A stretch of DNA of 64,000 nucleotides from Aquila chrysaetos chrysaetos. Its lineage: Eukaryota; Chordata; Aves; Accipitriformes; Accipitridae. Below, in pieces: positions 11,226-23,787 of this stretch. Location: NCBI RefSeq assembly GCF_900496995.4, contig NC_044006.1, forward strand, positions 58,883,204 to 58,947,203, given 5' to 3'. The notes beneath the pieces are model-generated. The model ran no database searches and was not told the DNA's origin. It saw only the letters and a program-made list of their open reading frames with translations. Positions within the stretch are counted from its first letter, which is position 1. Each line of letters starts with the position of its first letter. Both the position numbers and the translations under genes were made by a program.

Positions 11226-14200
11226 GCTTCATCGCTTACAGCCAGTGGCTAAAATTGTCAAACCAAGTGAGAGAAAAGGGCCACGTATTGTTAGATTTCC
11301 CATCAGGATTTGTTTTTGGTTTTTTTTTCTACTTTCCAGTGATAAAAACTAAGTGAATTGAAAACAAGACACCTGGAAGAGAAAAAATAAAAACCCACCG
11401 GATCTAAATAAGACTCTATTTGTGTGAAGCTTCCTGTCTTTAACTGTTTTGCTGTGCATATAGGCAAGCAACCCAGCTTTGGCCCAGAGGAAGGTTAAGA
11501 CCCCCGAAATGAAGGCTATCAGAGGCAAAGTAGAGAGATGAGTTACAAAAGCAGCATTAATATTTTTTTCAAATCCTTTTCAGCTGCAGTTACAGCTCCC
11601 ATTTATTCTGCCACTGATTAATTTGATCAAACATTGTGAACAAATAATTTGTATTAAAAATCATGCAAGTTCCACCCTTTGCGTAGTTGGCTTCAGGCAG
11701 GTATTTATTGGATAACATAGTCTCAGACTAGTGAATGTTGACATTTAATTAATATGGAAGCTTAGCATTGTGAATATGAGGAATAGAAAAAGGCCCAAGA
11801 AAATCCTGTGATAATGAAAGGAGATGACAACTAGGTTCTGGTAGTCAGACATTTCTGTTGACATTGAAGGGTCAAATGTAGATATCTGGTGGAGGGCTGC
11901 AAATAACACACTGCAGGTCAGGGTTTGCATGTACAAATAGCTCTGTACGACGCCTGACTTATACCTGCTTGAGCTGCTTGCACTCACATTGGCAGTGCTG
12001 TGGTGGATATTTTTGTCGTGCCTATACTAGGAAGATGCTACCGAAATAGGGAGAGTGGTATAACGTACTGGTAAAGCGCTACGACTGTGAATGCGCACCA
12101 CACAGCTACGGGATTGCTTTCCACAGACTACACTGGTAAAAAAAAAGCAAAATTAGGCTAGTAAAACTGCATCTATATTAGGGGATTAGCCACCATGACC
12201 TACATACCTACGCCAGCAGAACCCTGTAGTAGCTCAAAAGCACTTGTGTCCTGTCTAACTTGTGACGGGTAACATCCGCCCCCACAAAAAGCAAACAAAC
12301 TGCAAAGAACTTGATTGTAATAAAAGGAAAGCATTTTATCATAGAAATCTACGGGAACTGTTTCTCTTGTCATGCATAAATCAGGAGCATGAGGTTGCCT
12401 GAATTTTCCATTCCATTAACTCCGTAGTTCTTGGGTTGAGATGAAAATAGTTTCAGAGAAAGGAAACAGAAAGAGCTATTCTGTGCTGTACACCAAGGAT
12501 AGCACAAGGCATGCTAAATCGCCCAGTCACTTTGTTGGACATAAACCTACCACTAACTTCTGTTTATTCTGTGGTTTACCTTAAAAAAGTCATTGTGTTC
12601 AGAATCTAGTTTATTGCATGTGCAGGAAGGATAGTATTTTTTCCTTACGTTATTTGGCTTTATAACTAAAGCCCTATACTTTCATCTACTTCATGCTGAA
12701 ATTTGACAAAAAAAGAGGTGAAAGTCTGTCTTTTTCTCTGTTTCACGTTGAGATTCAACAGAGAAGTTTCTACTGAGTGGAAACAGATATTCCATTAAAA
12801 GTCCACTGCTGCTGTATAATTTAAATGCTTTTTCAACACCACAAACTACCTCAAGCCAAACAGCTGGTGTTGACTAAGAACAGTATTTCAGCCTGTTACA
12901 TGCTGTGATTATTACTTCCCAAACAAGAGTTTATACTTCATTTTCAGTGAAGATTAAATTAATTAGGGTGGCAATGTGATATGGGAATAAGGAGGCGAGT
13001 GAAATTAACAGTTTTCACCTACACTAAAGTTTGTTTAATTAACTATTTCCATTTGGAAGTGTTCTTCTGGGACTGTATTTTAGCAGTAATACTTCTTTTT
13101 GAGCAAATATTACACTTTGCAGGTCACACAGAAAAACACAAGCTCATCAGAAAGAGTTACTTCCATTTTGACTATGCATGACATACTGAAGGAAAGAAAA
13201 AAAATCACACTGAAGAGACTTAAAAACTCTATCTGATCATAGCACGTACTGAAAATTAGTAGTACCCTCCCAATAAGTGGGAAGAATTGTAATGTGTGAA
13301 GAGATTGTATTCTGCTCCTTTATTATTTTTGAAGAAATTCCTTTCTCATGTTGCAGGAAAATTGTCACACTAGAGAAAGCTACTAATTCCTTTTTTCTCC
13401 ATTAAAATGTAGTGAGCATTCGCCTAAACCATCAGTATTATTGCAATGCTTCTTTCTCCACAGATCAGGGATTATTCCTCCATCATCAACAAAGTTTAGT
13501 GTTTAAAAGCTTAGCTCTGCATTCATAATGCACTGTTGATACAAAAAATCTTCACTATCCTTACAGTTGTCTCAGTATTTCATAAGTCATTTAAAAAAGA
13601 AATAAAAATGAAAAACATCTGCTTTAGAGACCAACCCCTAAGAATCTGATTCTACAAAAATGCTGGTTGCCCTCACATGCCCTTAATGACCACTTATTGG
13701 CAGTAACATAAGTTAAGGTTTTAATTGATGCTTTAACCAGGCTTTTGACTTCACAATAGTATTTGTAAAGATTCTAATTATCATGATATAGTAGAAATTA
13801 GAAGGCAATTTGTAAATCTTTAGATCAGCGTGATTAATACAGTAAAACTAGAGCAGCCTAAACATGTATATAGCCTTACTGATGGGAGCAGTCCACACTT
13901 AAAAGAACAATCTAAAAATAACTGCAGATTCAGGTCTTAAGAGATAAAACACCATCAGCCTGACCAGGTTTTCATTGCCACAGAAATGTGGTATGTAGTA
14001 CAACTTGTATTCCATCAATCCTGTAAGTATAATTTGTATTCCATAAACTATATGAACAAAATTAATCTCTCCTCCTATTTGAATGTTAACTGTGAGTATG
14101 TATTGAGAGATCTGAATATATTTGTTATTTTAAAATATATAAGCAAGTAAATCTTAGTGTACTGTTTCTTCACAAGAAGTTTCTGACAAGCATGTAGACA

Positions 14201-16440
14201 TCTGAGGTATTTTGACTGGACCCCAAGGAATGTTTCTTTCCCTGAAACACAGCCCTGGAAACCTGAGTTTCCACCATGCGCTGCAGTAAATTCCAGATTC
14301 CCTTTCTGTGAATATTTTTCCACTTTTGGTTATAAGTGACTGTATCAGTGATGGTCTCACAAAAACTGGACAATATTTTGTCCCTCTGAAGCACATTTGA
14401 AAACATTGGATACCAAAGGAATGCAAACAGAGTGAAAACAAATTAATTAAACAGCAGAAGCTTTTTGTGGTATCATTCTAAGGCATTCCCAGCCTTCTGC
14501 CTTAACACTCACCATTTAAAGAAAGAGCTATTTAGAGGCTGCATTTGCTATTCCAAAGAAGTCAGAAAAGCTTTAACTGTGCATTAAAGTTGTACAGTTC
14601 CTTAAAAAAAAGTCACTTAACATTTCCTGACCATAGTATTTTTGCTCATCTGCCAAACCATGCTCTTTGCCTGCAAAAGCCAGCTGTCAGTGTTTAAACA
14701 GACTTTTTCACACAATTCTTTTAAAAATTAGTTTCCTTTTGTAATTTTGATACAACCCGAGGCACCTATATTTCATAGAGGCAGAGAGGACAGAAGCATT
14801 TTGTTTCTGGGCAGCACGGAGTACCTGTTTTGAGTTAGCTCTTGCTTGTCTGACTCCCCTGAATGATTCTATTGATTTCGAGGGGTCCACTTGCATGAGA
14901 AAAGTGAGCAGCAGGGACTGGATGCTCGTTTTATTGTTTCATCCAGCGCAGATTCATTTTCTAGGATCAGTTATTCTGCGTGATGAATGGGAAGTGCAAC
15001 TAAAAAATTGAGCCTAGAAACCTAACGTTAGCAGAGAGCGTATGAAAGTCTGATTGTGAAATATGATCCAGAATGCATTTACTAACAGACAAAACTCGAG
15101 ACTCATTTCTCACACAGGCAAGATTGTTAAAGTCAGTAATACTTTGCTTTTCCATTACAGCCAACAGGATTTCTGCTGCACAAGGGCTAAGCAGAGCAAA
15201 GATAGAAAGATCTGGTACTCAGAGCAGCAATACTTCCATTTACTGAAACCTTGTGCGTGCAGAAGGTAGAATTAATTTAATTGCAAATAAATGTCAAGAA
15301 ATAAATTAATGAAACAGTACTAAATTTTGCAACAAAAATATGCTCTGGGTAAGATATTCTTTTGTCTTCTTAAAGAGAGGAAGACAAAGGAAAATGGGTA
15401 GGGGAAAAAAAAGCTGTACTGAAAGCACATACAGAAATCAAACACAGGAAAACTGTTGGGGACTTAATAGTGCTAGAGGTAAATTGGCCACTATTCTTTC
15501 TATCAGAAAGAGACCAGAGTATTTGATTAAGTTAAACAGGAGCCATTTCTTTGTTCCTGAGAACAGAGAAAGCGGCATTTCAACCAGACAACTGAGACAG
15601 AGAACCCAGGGAAAAAAAAAAATCTATTAAAGAGATAACAAAAGAGAAAAGCACTTACACTAATTCTGTCAAAACTCATGAAGCATCCTGAGAGGTTTAT
15701 AAAGGTGATATTCTTCTAAGGCACATAGAGACTAGGCTATAGTAGAATATTTGAGGTAGGTCCAAAGGGTTGCTGATTTCTTGGCATTTTTACAAGTTAA
15801 AGGCCCAGTAATGCCTATGAAATAAGCTAAACAGCTAAATCTATGAGGGCCAATAAAACAGCACAGCTGTGTGGATTAGAAATTAAATGTTATAAAGACA
15901 AAAGCACTCAATCTCTATAACATTGAAATTATTTCAAGAGGCGCTGTAGAAAGGCAGGCCAGCAGATTGATATTTTAGCTGTTTTACCTAGAACAGGGAG
16001 CTCTCATTCTAAAGAAGGGGCCGGCGCTAGTATTGCTATAAATAAGGGGGTAAAAAGCTGTGATTTCTTGAAATCGGTCACATCAAATCAGTATCCTTTC
16101 ATCTCCATGATAATTTATCAAATTTACCAATCAGAGTGTAAAATAGAGCAAAACCCTCACCTGCACCTATATTCACTTAAATCACTGTTCACCTTCAAGC
16201 AAAAAACAATTCCAGCCACCTGCCGTTATTTATTCTTCAGATTTTCATGTGTGAAGAAATAATCTGTTATCCTTTGAAAAAAAAAAAAAAGCCTAATTCT
16301 TCTATTTCTGACAAATTCACACAGAATGTATTTTACAACAGTTTGTATACTGAACACATTTGGGGCAAATACCTTGATCTTACTGGGGCTAATTTAAGGT
16401 AGATACTGATTTGAGAGCAAAATATGGCCCACCAGCTTCC
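11226..16440. other. AT-rich gene-free stretch
   Basis: About 5 kb of AT-rich unique-looking sequence. The only structured interval I notice is about 11990-12240, which may be a decayed DNA transposon (see findings). No exon, tRNA or satellite is recognisable. Confidence 0.5.
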
Positions 16441-16448
16441 ATATTTAG

Positions 16449-16545
16449 GTTAATGCAAAGATTTATTAGTCCTCTAGGTAAACATTGACCTTGGCTTCAC
16501 CTTGGTCAATATTTACTTCTCAAGTTAATAAATCTTTATATTAAC
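16449..16545. repeat. Imperfect inverted repeat (42 nt arms, 13 nt loop)
   Basis: The left arm 16449-16490 and right arm 16504-16545 are reverse complements at about 31 of 42 positions. There are two strong helices: 18 of 20 pairs (GTTAATGCAAAGATTTATTA against its partner) and 12 of 13 pairs (GTAAACATTGACC against GGTCAATATTTAC). A 9-nt internal mismatch separates them. The loop is TTGGCTTCACCTT. A transcript could fold into a hairpin of about 97 nt. It could be a precursor-like RNA or a small foldback transposon relic. Confidence 0.6.
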
Positions 16546-18585
16546 TGCAATTGAAGTCACTCTCTGCTTAAGAGATAAAGACCAAACAGGACCTCATATG
16601 AAGACAGCATTCATCAGATAAACTCTGCAGCTTGATTTATCTTCTTGCCCACTTGTCTTAAAAAAAATGGTAATCCATAGATGGTGAAAGATGTTCCTCT
16701 CTGGAGGAGAAGGTTTTAGGTTTTTACCTGTAGTTTTTTGCACTGCGCTTGCATTGTAAAGTAATGGCACAGCTTTTTGTCTCTTGCACTTAGGAATGGT
16801 CAGAGTTTCCAGGATATTATGCTAAAGGATGTTACATCCCCACACGGTCTATTTACCTATGGGCAAGCCTGGAGACTATTTTACTCAGTGAACAGCCCCC
16901 TTGCTCACAGAGTTGGTTGCTATTTAGTTTGAACAAGGTGACAGGTCTTGACTTGGAATTCATAGTTATTTTGGAAAGAGGTGCTGACTTGGGGTGATGA
17001 GAATGACACTGCAATCAAACACCAATATTAAACAAATCAACTAACGTGAGGACCTTGGAAAAAACAGGAAACATTGAACTTATCAGAAAATTGACATCAA
17101 AGACTTGACTTAACCCAACTACTGGGAAAGGGAATCTCCATTACTGTAAAAGAAATTGTCTTGAGAAGCATTTTGATAAGTAGAGGATGAAGTTACAATT
17201 AGAGATTTCCTTGAAATTAAAAGTGAAAAGGAAAACCGGACAAGAACAGTTTTATACATCTTCTCTTGCCACGATTTCAAACACTATTGCACCCATTAAA
17301 ATCTCACCATGCTGTTTTCTCCACATTTAAGTTGTGCTTTCAAAAACCAAACCAAACAACATATGTTTTGTCCACGGGTCTCTCTGATTGAGCCCAGACT
17401 AGGTAGTACCACATTTCACTTTTAAGTGGATTCTGAACAATATGAAGTCTTTCTGCTTGACTGTTGTCCAAAAATTGAGGACTCGTCGGAAGATAATTAC
17501 TCAGATTACAGAGAAATTAAAAATTGAACTTTCTGAGAAACAGAATCAAAGCAGCATTAGCCTGAGAAACTAAATGGCAAAGCTGTTTCTTTTTTAAAAA
17601 CATATTTCAGATCTCACTTAAATAAACATCAACCACTTCACTCGTGCAGGCATTCTCTTTGAAGTCAATGGGATTAGCCATGGATAAAATTCATCCTAAA
17701 TTCTGTGTAGAAAGACAGGTACAAAGTCAGTGAGTCATTTAAATCCCACAGATTCCCAGCATTAGGCTGAAAAGCTGCAGAGGTCTCTCGTTAGTCCTGT
17801 GGACCGGGGTGTTTCATCGTCTGGAAATCTGGAGGGGGCGGGATTTGCCCTCACTGGAAGATACTTTTAAGACTCCCCACCTACGTTCCTCTCCTCCACC
17901 GAGCTGCAGTTTCAGCATCCTATTGTTTTTCTCCATGCAGCGCTGATGAGTTTACAATGATGTTGTGATGCCTTTCTGCAGGCAGTGCAGGGAAACGTCA
18001 TGCCAACTCCATTAATAAATCATCCTATTGGCATAAACTGTTTGAACGGCACAGCCAGCTCTACTAGCAAGACAATATATTTGCATGGCATTGTGTGTGC
18101 GTGTGTGTACAAATCCATACAAGTATATATACTCATCTTCCAAGCTCCCCCAAACTGATCTTCATCTCTTTTTTTTTTTCCTCCTTCGTTGAAAAGAGTA
18201 GCTTATTCAGTAAATGACAAGGCATACAAAAGGATACAAGCTGTATAAAGCCAGTGGTGACTGGTATAATATACCTCTGACTTTCATGGTAAATGATGTA
18301 ACGATTCATAGCTGTACTTCTCTCTACACTGTCTTTCTTATTTCGAGTTCATGAAAATAAAACACAGATAGTGTTTCGACATGGCTACAAAATCAGCCAG
18401 GACGTTAAAAGGATTTTTTTTAAAGGATAAACATAAATAAATAAAGGTGGTTTTCTTTAATTTACTGGCGTGTGAACCGAGGGTTGAGAATTTAACTGTT
18501 TGAAGGCTATACTGCGAGTAAGCGGGAGTCCTCAGAGGGGGAAAACCAAACAAATTACGGCTGCCGACTCCCAGTATTCTACTTT
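16546..18585. other. AT-rich gene-free stretch before the CpG islands
   Basis: No gene is recognisable. A GT-rich simple stretch lies near 18092-18110 and a T run near 18169-18180. Frames here are short and unsupported. Confidence 0.5.
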
Positions 18586-18589
18586 AATT

Positions 18590-19570
18590 GGTGGGGGTTG
18601 TCTCAGAGAGCGAGACACGAGCCTTCCCCGGCGGCGACAGGATTCTGACACGCGTGACTACAGGGCAGCGTTTACGTTCGGGATCATTCGTGCCTCCGCA
18701 CCGCACGCTTGTGCCGACGGCCGGAGCGTGCGCCTGCCGCGCAGGCAGAGCTGCCCGCGGGAGCCTGCGCTGCGGGAGCGGGCGAGAAGGCACCGTGCCT
18801 GCCCACGAGCCCGCGGCCACGGCTCGGGCCGCGGGACCACCCCCCTCCCGCAAACGCCTTACGGGCGCCGAGAGCCACGGCCCCGCCCGGGCGGCTTCTC
18901 GGGCGCGGCACCCGGCCGGAGAGAGGGGAGAGAGGGAGGGAGGGAGGGAAGGGGGGAGAGCCGCTGCGCCGAGCCCTTCCCGGCCGGCCCCCTCCGCCCC
19001 GGGGCGGCCCGGCGGGGGGGGCGGCCGCCGACGCGGGGCTCGGCCTCCCGGTTGCCATGGGACCGGCGCGCCGCCGCCCCCGCGGCCGCCGCTCTCCGCG
19101 CCGGGCTGCGGCTGCCGGGCACCGGCGGCCGGCCCGGGATGGGAGGAGGCTTTCCCCGCGGCTTGCCCGCCCTCCCGGAGCCGCCCGCTCGCGGGGAGGG
19201 CGAGGGCGATGTCCGGGGCGTGCGCCCTGATTTTTGAAGCCTCTTCCCTCTCCGAAAGCGAGGGGCCGAAACCGGCGGAGAGGTGCCCCCGCCCCCGCGC
19301 CGGGGCTCTCGCCTTTGTTGTGCTGTGAGCCCGGCACCGGCGAGAAGGCGTCGCCAAACGGATCGCGAAGGGTCCTGAGAAGGCGCCGGCAGGTGACGGG
19401 CCGTCCCCGGCGAGCGGGCGGCAGGAGGCGGCCGGCCCCGCGGCGCGGGGGCGGAGGAGGCGCCTCGGGGAGGGGGTGAACCCCTTTCCCTGCCCCCCTT
19501 AGTCCCCTTCCCACCCTAACGTGGCGGCTGCCCCCGCGCGACCGCGTGCCGAGGGAGCCGGACACACGGG
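18590..19570. promoter_or_regulatory. CpG island A
   Basis: About 1 kb of very CpG-dense sequence with many GC-box-like GGGCGG/CCGCCC words and a GGGA-rich run at 18921-18960 able to form a G-quadruplex. Long frames exist in nearly every reading frame on both strands (for example 18684-19586 minus and 18500-19237 plus). This is the expected result of few stop codons at high GC; their Arg/Pro/Ala/Gly products match nothing I know. Most likely this is a promoter-type island, possibly for an unannotated noncoding RNA. A possible 5' splice site GCAG|GTGACG lies near 19391. Confidence 0.7.
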
Positions 19571-19574
19571 GTAG

Positions 19575-20145
19575 GCAAGGGCGCATGTGTGCAATTAATA
19601 AAGTAAATTAAAGGGTTTTAAAAATTAATTCTACTCATTTAGCCACCAATCTGTTAATGAGGCATGGAAAGCCCCCGGGATCGATAGTCGGGAGTGAAAA
19701 CGAAGTAGGTGAAGGAGGTGCCTGCTGAATGGTAAAAGGTTTATAGAGGAAGGGTGCGTATCTCGGGCGGTATAAATACATAGAAAAGGATATGCATAAA
19801 TCTTTGCCGGCTCTGGCGGGGTCTGGATTCCATCAGCGCAATGGAGGCAGCCGCGGTCTTCCCGCTTGCGGGGGCTCCCGACTTTCCCTTCCCCAATACC
19901 GCGGGGCTTCAACCTTTGCTCCGCTGCATCCTCCCAGCCAAAGCAGCCTCTGGCTCGTACCATAAATATTAATACTCTGCGCTAGCGCGAAGCATAATTA
20001 TCTTCCCTTAATTGCAAATTCAACCAAAAATTGAGCCCGCTGTCATTCAGGCACCTCTAAATTATTGTAATTAGGGCTTTTTTTATGCCAAGTGAATCCC
20101 TGGGCTGAATGTTAGTCCTTGTATGCGGCAGTGCAACATGTAAAC
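19575..20145. promoter_or_regulatory. AT-rich core between two CpG islands, candidate promoter/enhancer
   Basis: About 570 bp of AT-rich DNA with sharp borders to CpG islands on both sides. It contains many homeodomain-type cores (GCAATTAATAAAG, AAAATTAATTC, CATAATTATC, CTTAATTGCAAATTC, TTGTAATTAGG), a POU-like TATGCATAAAT at 19791, and a canonical TATAAATA at 19771. This composition is typical of deeply conserved developmental regulatory DNA. Conservation and activity are inferred. Confidence 0.45.
19771..19778 (+). promoter_or_regulatory. Candidate TATA box
   Basis: TATAAATA is preceded by a GC-rich CGGGCGG and lies between two CpG islands. If used, a plus-strand start would fall near 19800-19805. 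There is no transcript evidence in the window. Confidence 0.25.
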
Positions 20146-20149
20146 CATA

Positions 20150-20830
20150 TGCTGTGCCGTGCTGCTCGGGAAACCCCACCGCCGGGAGAAGCCCGGCCCG
20201 CCCCCCCCGGCCCCGACTCCCGGGGAACGGCTCGGCTCGGAGCGGGACGCGCTGCAGGGGGTTTCGGGAGGAGCCGGCGAGCCCGCGGAGAGGCCCGCTC
20301 CGCCGGGGGACCCGCCGCCCCGCCGGGCTCTGGCAGCCGGGCGAACAGCGTCCAGCAGCGGAGGCGATGCCCGGCCGCGGCTCTCCGGCCGCTCCGCACC
20401 GGCACCCACGGTTGCCGTGGACCCGTGTCGTCACCGGCCTCCCGTCCCCCGCGGCCGCCGGGCAACCTCTCCTCGGAGAACCGACCCCTCCGACCGAGCG
20501 CTGTCCGCTGAGCCCGGCCGCGGCTGGGGAGGGGGGGGGGGCCGGGGCCCTCCCGGGGGCGGCGGGGGCCGTTCCGCGCCTCCCGGCCCCGCCGCAGCAC
20601 GCCGCGGCCGGCCCCGCCACGCCGTGCCGCGCCGTGCCGCGCCGCGCCGCGCCGTGCCGCCCGGGCGGGAGGGAAGGACGGCACCGGGCGGGGTTTGGCG
20701 AGGGCCGCCCCGGGGCCTTTGTTTACGGGCCGGAGGGGCGTCCCGGCCGCCCTCGGGCCCCGCAGGGCCCGGGCTGGGGTCCTCGAGGCAGGCGGGACGG
20801 TCTGGGCTCCTCAGCTGGATGTGGAACAGG
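20150..20830. promoter_or_regulatory. CpG island B
   Basis: A second dense CpG island of about 700 bp, containing a G run at 20526-20570 (G-quadruplex potential) and a short degenerate tandem GCCGTGCCGC/GCCGCGCCGC at 20617-20660. As in island A, all frames are open by composition and encode low-complexity Arg/Pro/Gly/Ala strings on both strands. I therefore call no protein. Confidence 0.7.
20617..20660. repeat. Short GC-rich tandem repeat (GCCGTGCCGC-type units)
   Basis: About four decamer units that alternate GCCGTGCCGC and GCCGCGCCGC inside CpG island B. It is a simple expansion typical of avian GC-rich DNA. Confidence 0.7.
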
Positions 20831-23782
20831 GGCCAGCTTCTGTTCTAGCACCGGTGCTGGGGCCGCCGTCTGCAGGCGCTGCCCAAAATCGGGTCTGTGC
20901 CCATCGTCTTTTGGGGGTGAGAGAATGAGTCGGACTCCCCCACAAAGCTCTTGACTGGCCTGGCACTGTGTGGCTGAGCCATAGGTGAGGGGCTAGCGGA
21001 GCGTGCAGCGCAGCACCCAGGTGTGCAAAAAGAAGTGGTGTGGTCGTGCCGCTTTCCTCCTTCCTCCATTCTGAGAAAAGGGCTGAGCGTAATCCCCGTG
21101 GCCTGGAGCCTTTGCCAAGGAACCGGCACCTGGGCGCTAGGTCCTTCTTCAGGCTCATGAGATAAGCCTTGTCTTTCTCCCCAAGCTGGGGGTAGCTGAG
21201 GGCCCTCTTCCTGCCGAAGGACGTGCATCCTTCTGGATGAAGCTGGGGCGCTGTGCAGAAAGGAATACCAAGTTTGTTGGGCCAGCAAGACAGCAGATAA
21301 GAAGGGAGCCCAAAGTCCGTGCCAAGGACCTTCTGCCAGAACGGATGGAGCCTGGGACTCTGTCCCCCGTGAGATTTAGGCACTGCATGCAGTGATTCTC
21401 ACTCAAAATACATAAGCAGCCTTTACGTCAGATGCTAGAGCATGTCCAGTTGCATGTGGTCTGCTAGTGCTACTGTTTGCAAAGTCTTAAATCCAGTGTG
21501 CTGCCTTCCAGGCTGAAAGGGTGAGAACTAATATTTTGTATGGAAACGTGGCATCAAGCTTTCAGAAAACTGCTTAAAAACGCAAGTTTGTGCTCAGGAA
21601 GCGATCTGCTACAGCACTAAGTAGAAAAGCTGTGTGAGCGCACTGTGTCGTTAGCCAGAAAGGAGGTGCCGCTGGCTCTGGTTGTGCTCTCGCATTTGGT
21701 GGTAAGGCTGTGTAAGAAGCTCTTCCCCTCCTATCTCCAATTTATTCATTCCTGCCCTTGTGCTGCCTGCTGTGCTGTGCTTGCAGAGCTATTTGTGTGG
21801 CTGTGAGGGACGCAGACCGAAGAATTGTTACGGCTGTTTTTTATCCCCCTCCCTCGCCAAGTCTAGTAACTGTGAATTCTACTGGTAAATTGTGCACCTC
21901 CCTTCCCTAGGCACACTCCTACACTGTATCTTCATTAACACAAGTCACACAGGACTCACCTGCAGCTTCTGATGTCCCAAGCCAGGTGATGGAGCGCAGG
22001 ATAGATAGAATTATAATCAATGAAAAGTTTCTTTTTTATGATGCTTAGTGTTCTCAGTGAGAGGGGTTTTTTTTTCTGAGTGGGAAATTCATACAATAAA
22101 ACACCATCAAAAGAATCAGTACAAAAAATCAAGCACTCAAAAATTAGGAAATGACAAGATGGATCTTTTCCCTACAAGTTAATGCGGCCTTACTGTAAAG
22201 GGCTTTTTGTCCATTTTGATTTTGAGGTTTTTACATCATCTTTGCCACAAGACTCCCTCATTTAGTGCTGAAGATACCTCATGCGCTGCAAGTGAGTCCG
22301 GTTTGTGTTTCAATCACTGTCCTTCCCTCGCGTGGGCTGCGGTGTTGTGTGGGCAGCAGGAGCAGGCAGCGTGGGAGGGGAAACCCTGCAGGCAACAGAT
22401 CAGGGCTGCTGGGGGCACGGCTTTGCCTCTGCTGCAGAGCTCATCTGTCACCTGGGCTGGGCCCTGCAACAAACTTTCCCAAGATGGCCGTTTTGTGCTG
22501 CTGTTCTTTCTGGTCCTCAAAGAGCAACTGGGACCTGAGCTGAAGGGGGGATCTGATTTGGGAAAAGCTTCTGTTTAAGTTGTTGAGAGCTACGCTGCAA
22601 ATCCATGAAGTACTACAGAACATGAAGGTACCACAAGACCCAGCTGCCAGTGTTTCCAGTTGGGCGATCCAAAACTGAGAGCACTAACAGGTCTTACTGT
22701 CCCTGCCCAGCCTCACCCGGGGCCTCCCCCACTGTTGCCCACGGCCCAGGACCCCACGTCAGCCCAGGCCGTGACCGCCAGTCCCTGCCCCAGCGATGCT
22801 GTAGGATGCCATAGCTCCTGCCCTGCCGGCCCCGAGGGAGCAGCCAGCCCTTGTTCCTCCCTGACAAAAACCCTGCGAGAGATCTAACACTTCAGCTTTA
22901 AAATTTCGTCTTTCAAGGTCTTGCATATACAGCTAAGAGAATAATGCCACCTTGCCTTGCAGTGATGTAGTGCAAATAATTTAGTATTTCTAACGAAATG
23001 AGCTAGCAAGGTGGGAAGACCAGAGAAAGCCCCACAGAGAAATTACTGGCACAGTGAGAGGCTGGAGACCCCCACTGGAACATGGTGACAGAGAGCAACC
23101 ACATGGGTGTGAAGAACTGGAAGCTTCTTGTTTTACTCTTTGCTGTTGTCTCGGGCAGCTAAATTGCTTAAAAACTAAAAGGTCCTTTGAAAGTCACCAG
23201 GCATGTTAGCTGTTCTGTAAAACTGAAAATAATATTACACTCTGTAGTATTTTTCAGTGCATAGCCTGTTACTCCCCTCCCAAAATTTTACTTGCTGAAG
23301 GGGGATACGGTGGCAGAGATGACCCTATTGTGGCCCTATTGAAGTCAATGGGAATTTTCCTTTGACTCCATGACAGTCAGCATTTCACATGGGGCAGAAA
23401 AATTTGCATTCCTTTGCCTCCTGAAATTCAGCCAAGGTCAGTGTGGGTTTGGTGAGCCCTAAGTGTTACAGAAAGCTATCTCCTTGAGCCTGCAGATACT
23501 GTCCATGTTTTAGGTAAACCAAATTGTGTTTTAAATTCCAATTTCAGAAGCAAACACAGATGTGATAATTACCACCAATGAGCAGGAAACTAAGATTGTG
23601 TAAATGCGTCAACATGCTGCCTGGGCTTGAGCCAGAGAAGTGTTATACTTATGTTACAGAAACCATAGTTTCTTTAGAAGGGAGGTTTTAGATTAAATCT
23701 TAGCCTTTTAGGAATAGGTATAGTCAGTAAACCTTGTGCTATCACTAGTTCTCGATCATTCTGCAGAGATATCATCTGCTGT
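20831..23782. other. Intergenic, no supported gene
   Basis: Mixed-composition sequence. Frames at 20811-21383 (minus) and 22207-22578 (plus) are moderately long but resemble no family and overlap competing frames. A stretch near 23320-23400 with GAAGTCAATGGGA has the look of old sauropsid repeat sequence but is too short to assign. Confidence 0.5.
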
Positions 23783-23787
23783 GTATT

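Noticed and set aside
17650..17690. GAAGTCAATGGGATTAGCC, similar to words near 23340
   Set aside because: It resembles old sauropsid repeat vocabulary, but it is too short to assign to a family.
18500..19586. Long overlapping frames of 170-300 codons on both strands in CpG island A
   Set aside because: Very high GC leaves few stop codons, so frames stay open on both strands at once. The products are Arg/Pro/Gly/Ala strings with no domain, so they are compositional artefacts.
20057..20954. Frames of up to 281 codons in CpG island B
   Set aside because: Same reason: all frames open together, low-complexity products, no splice or homology support.
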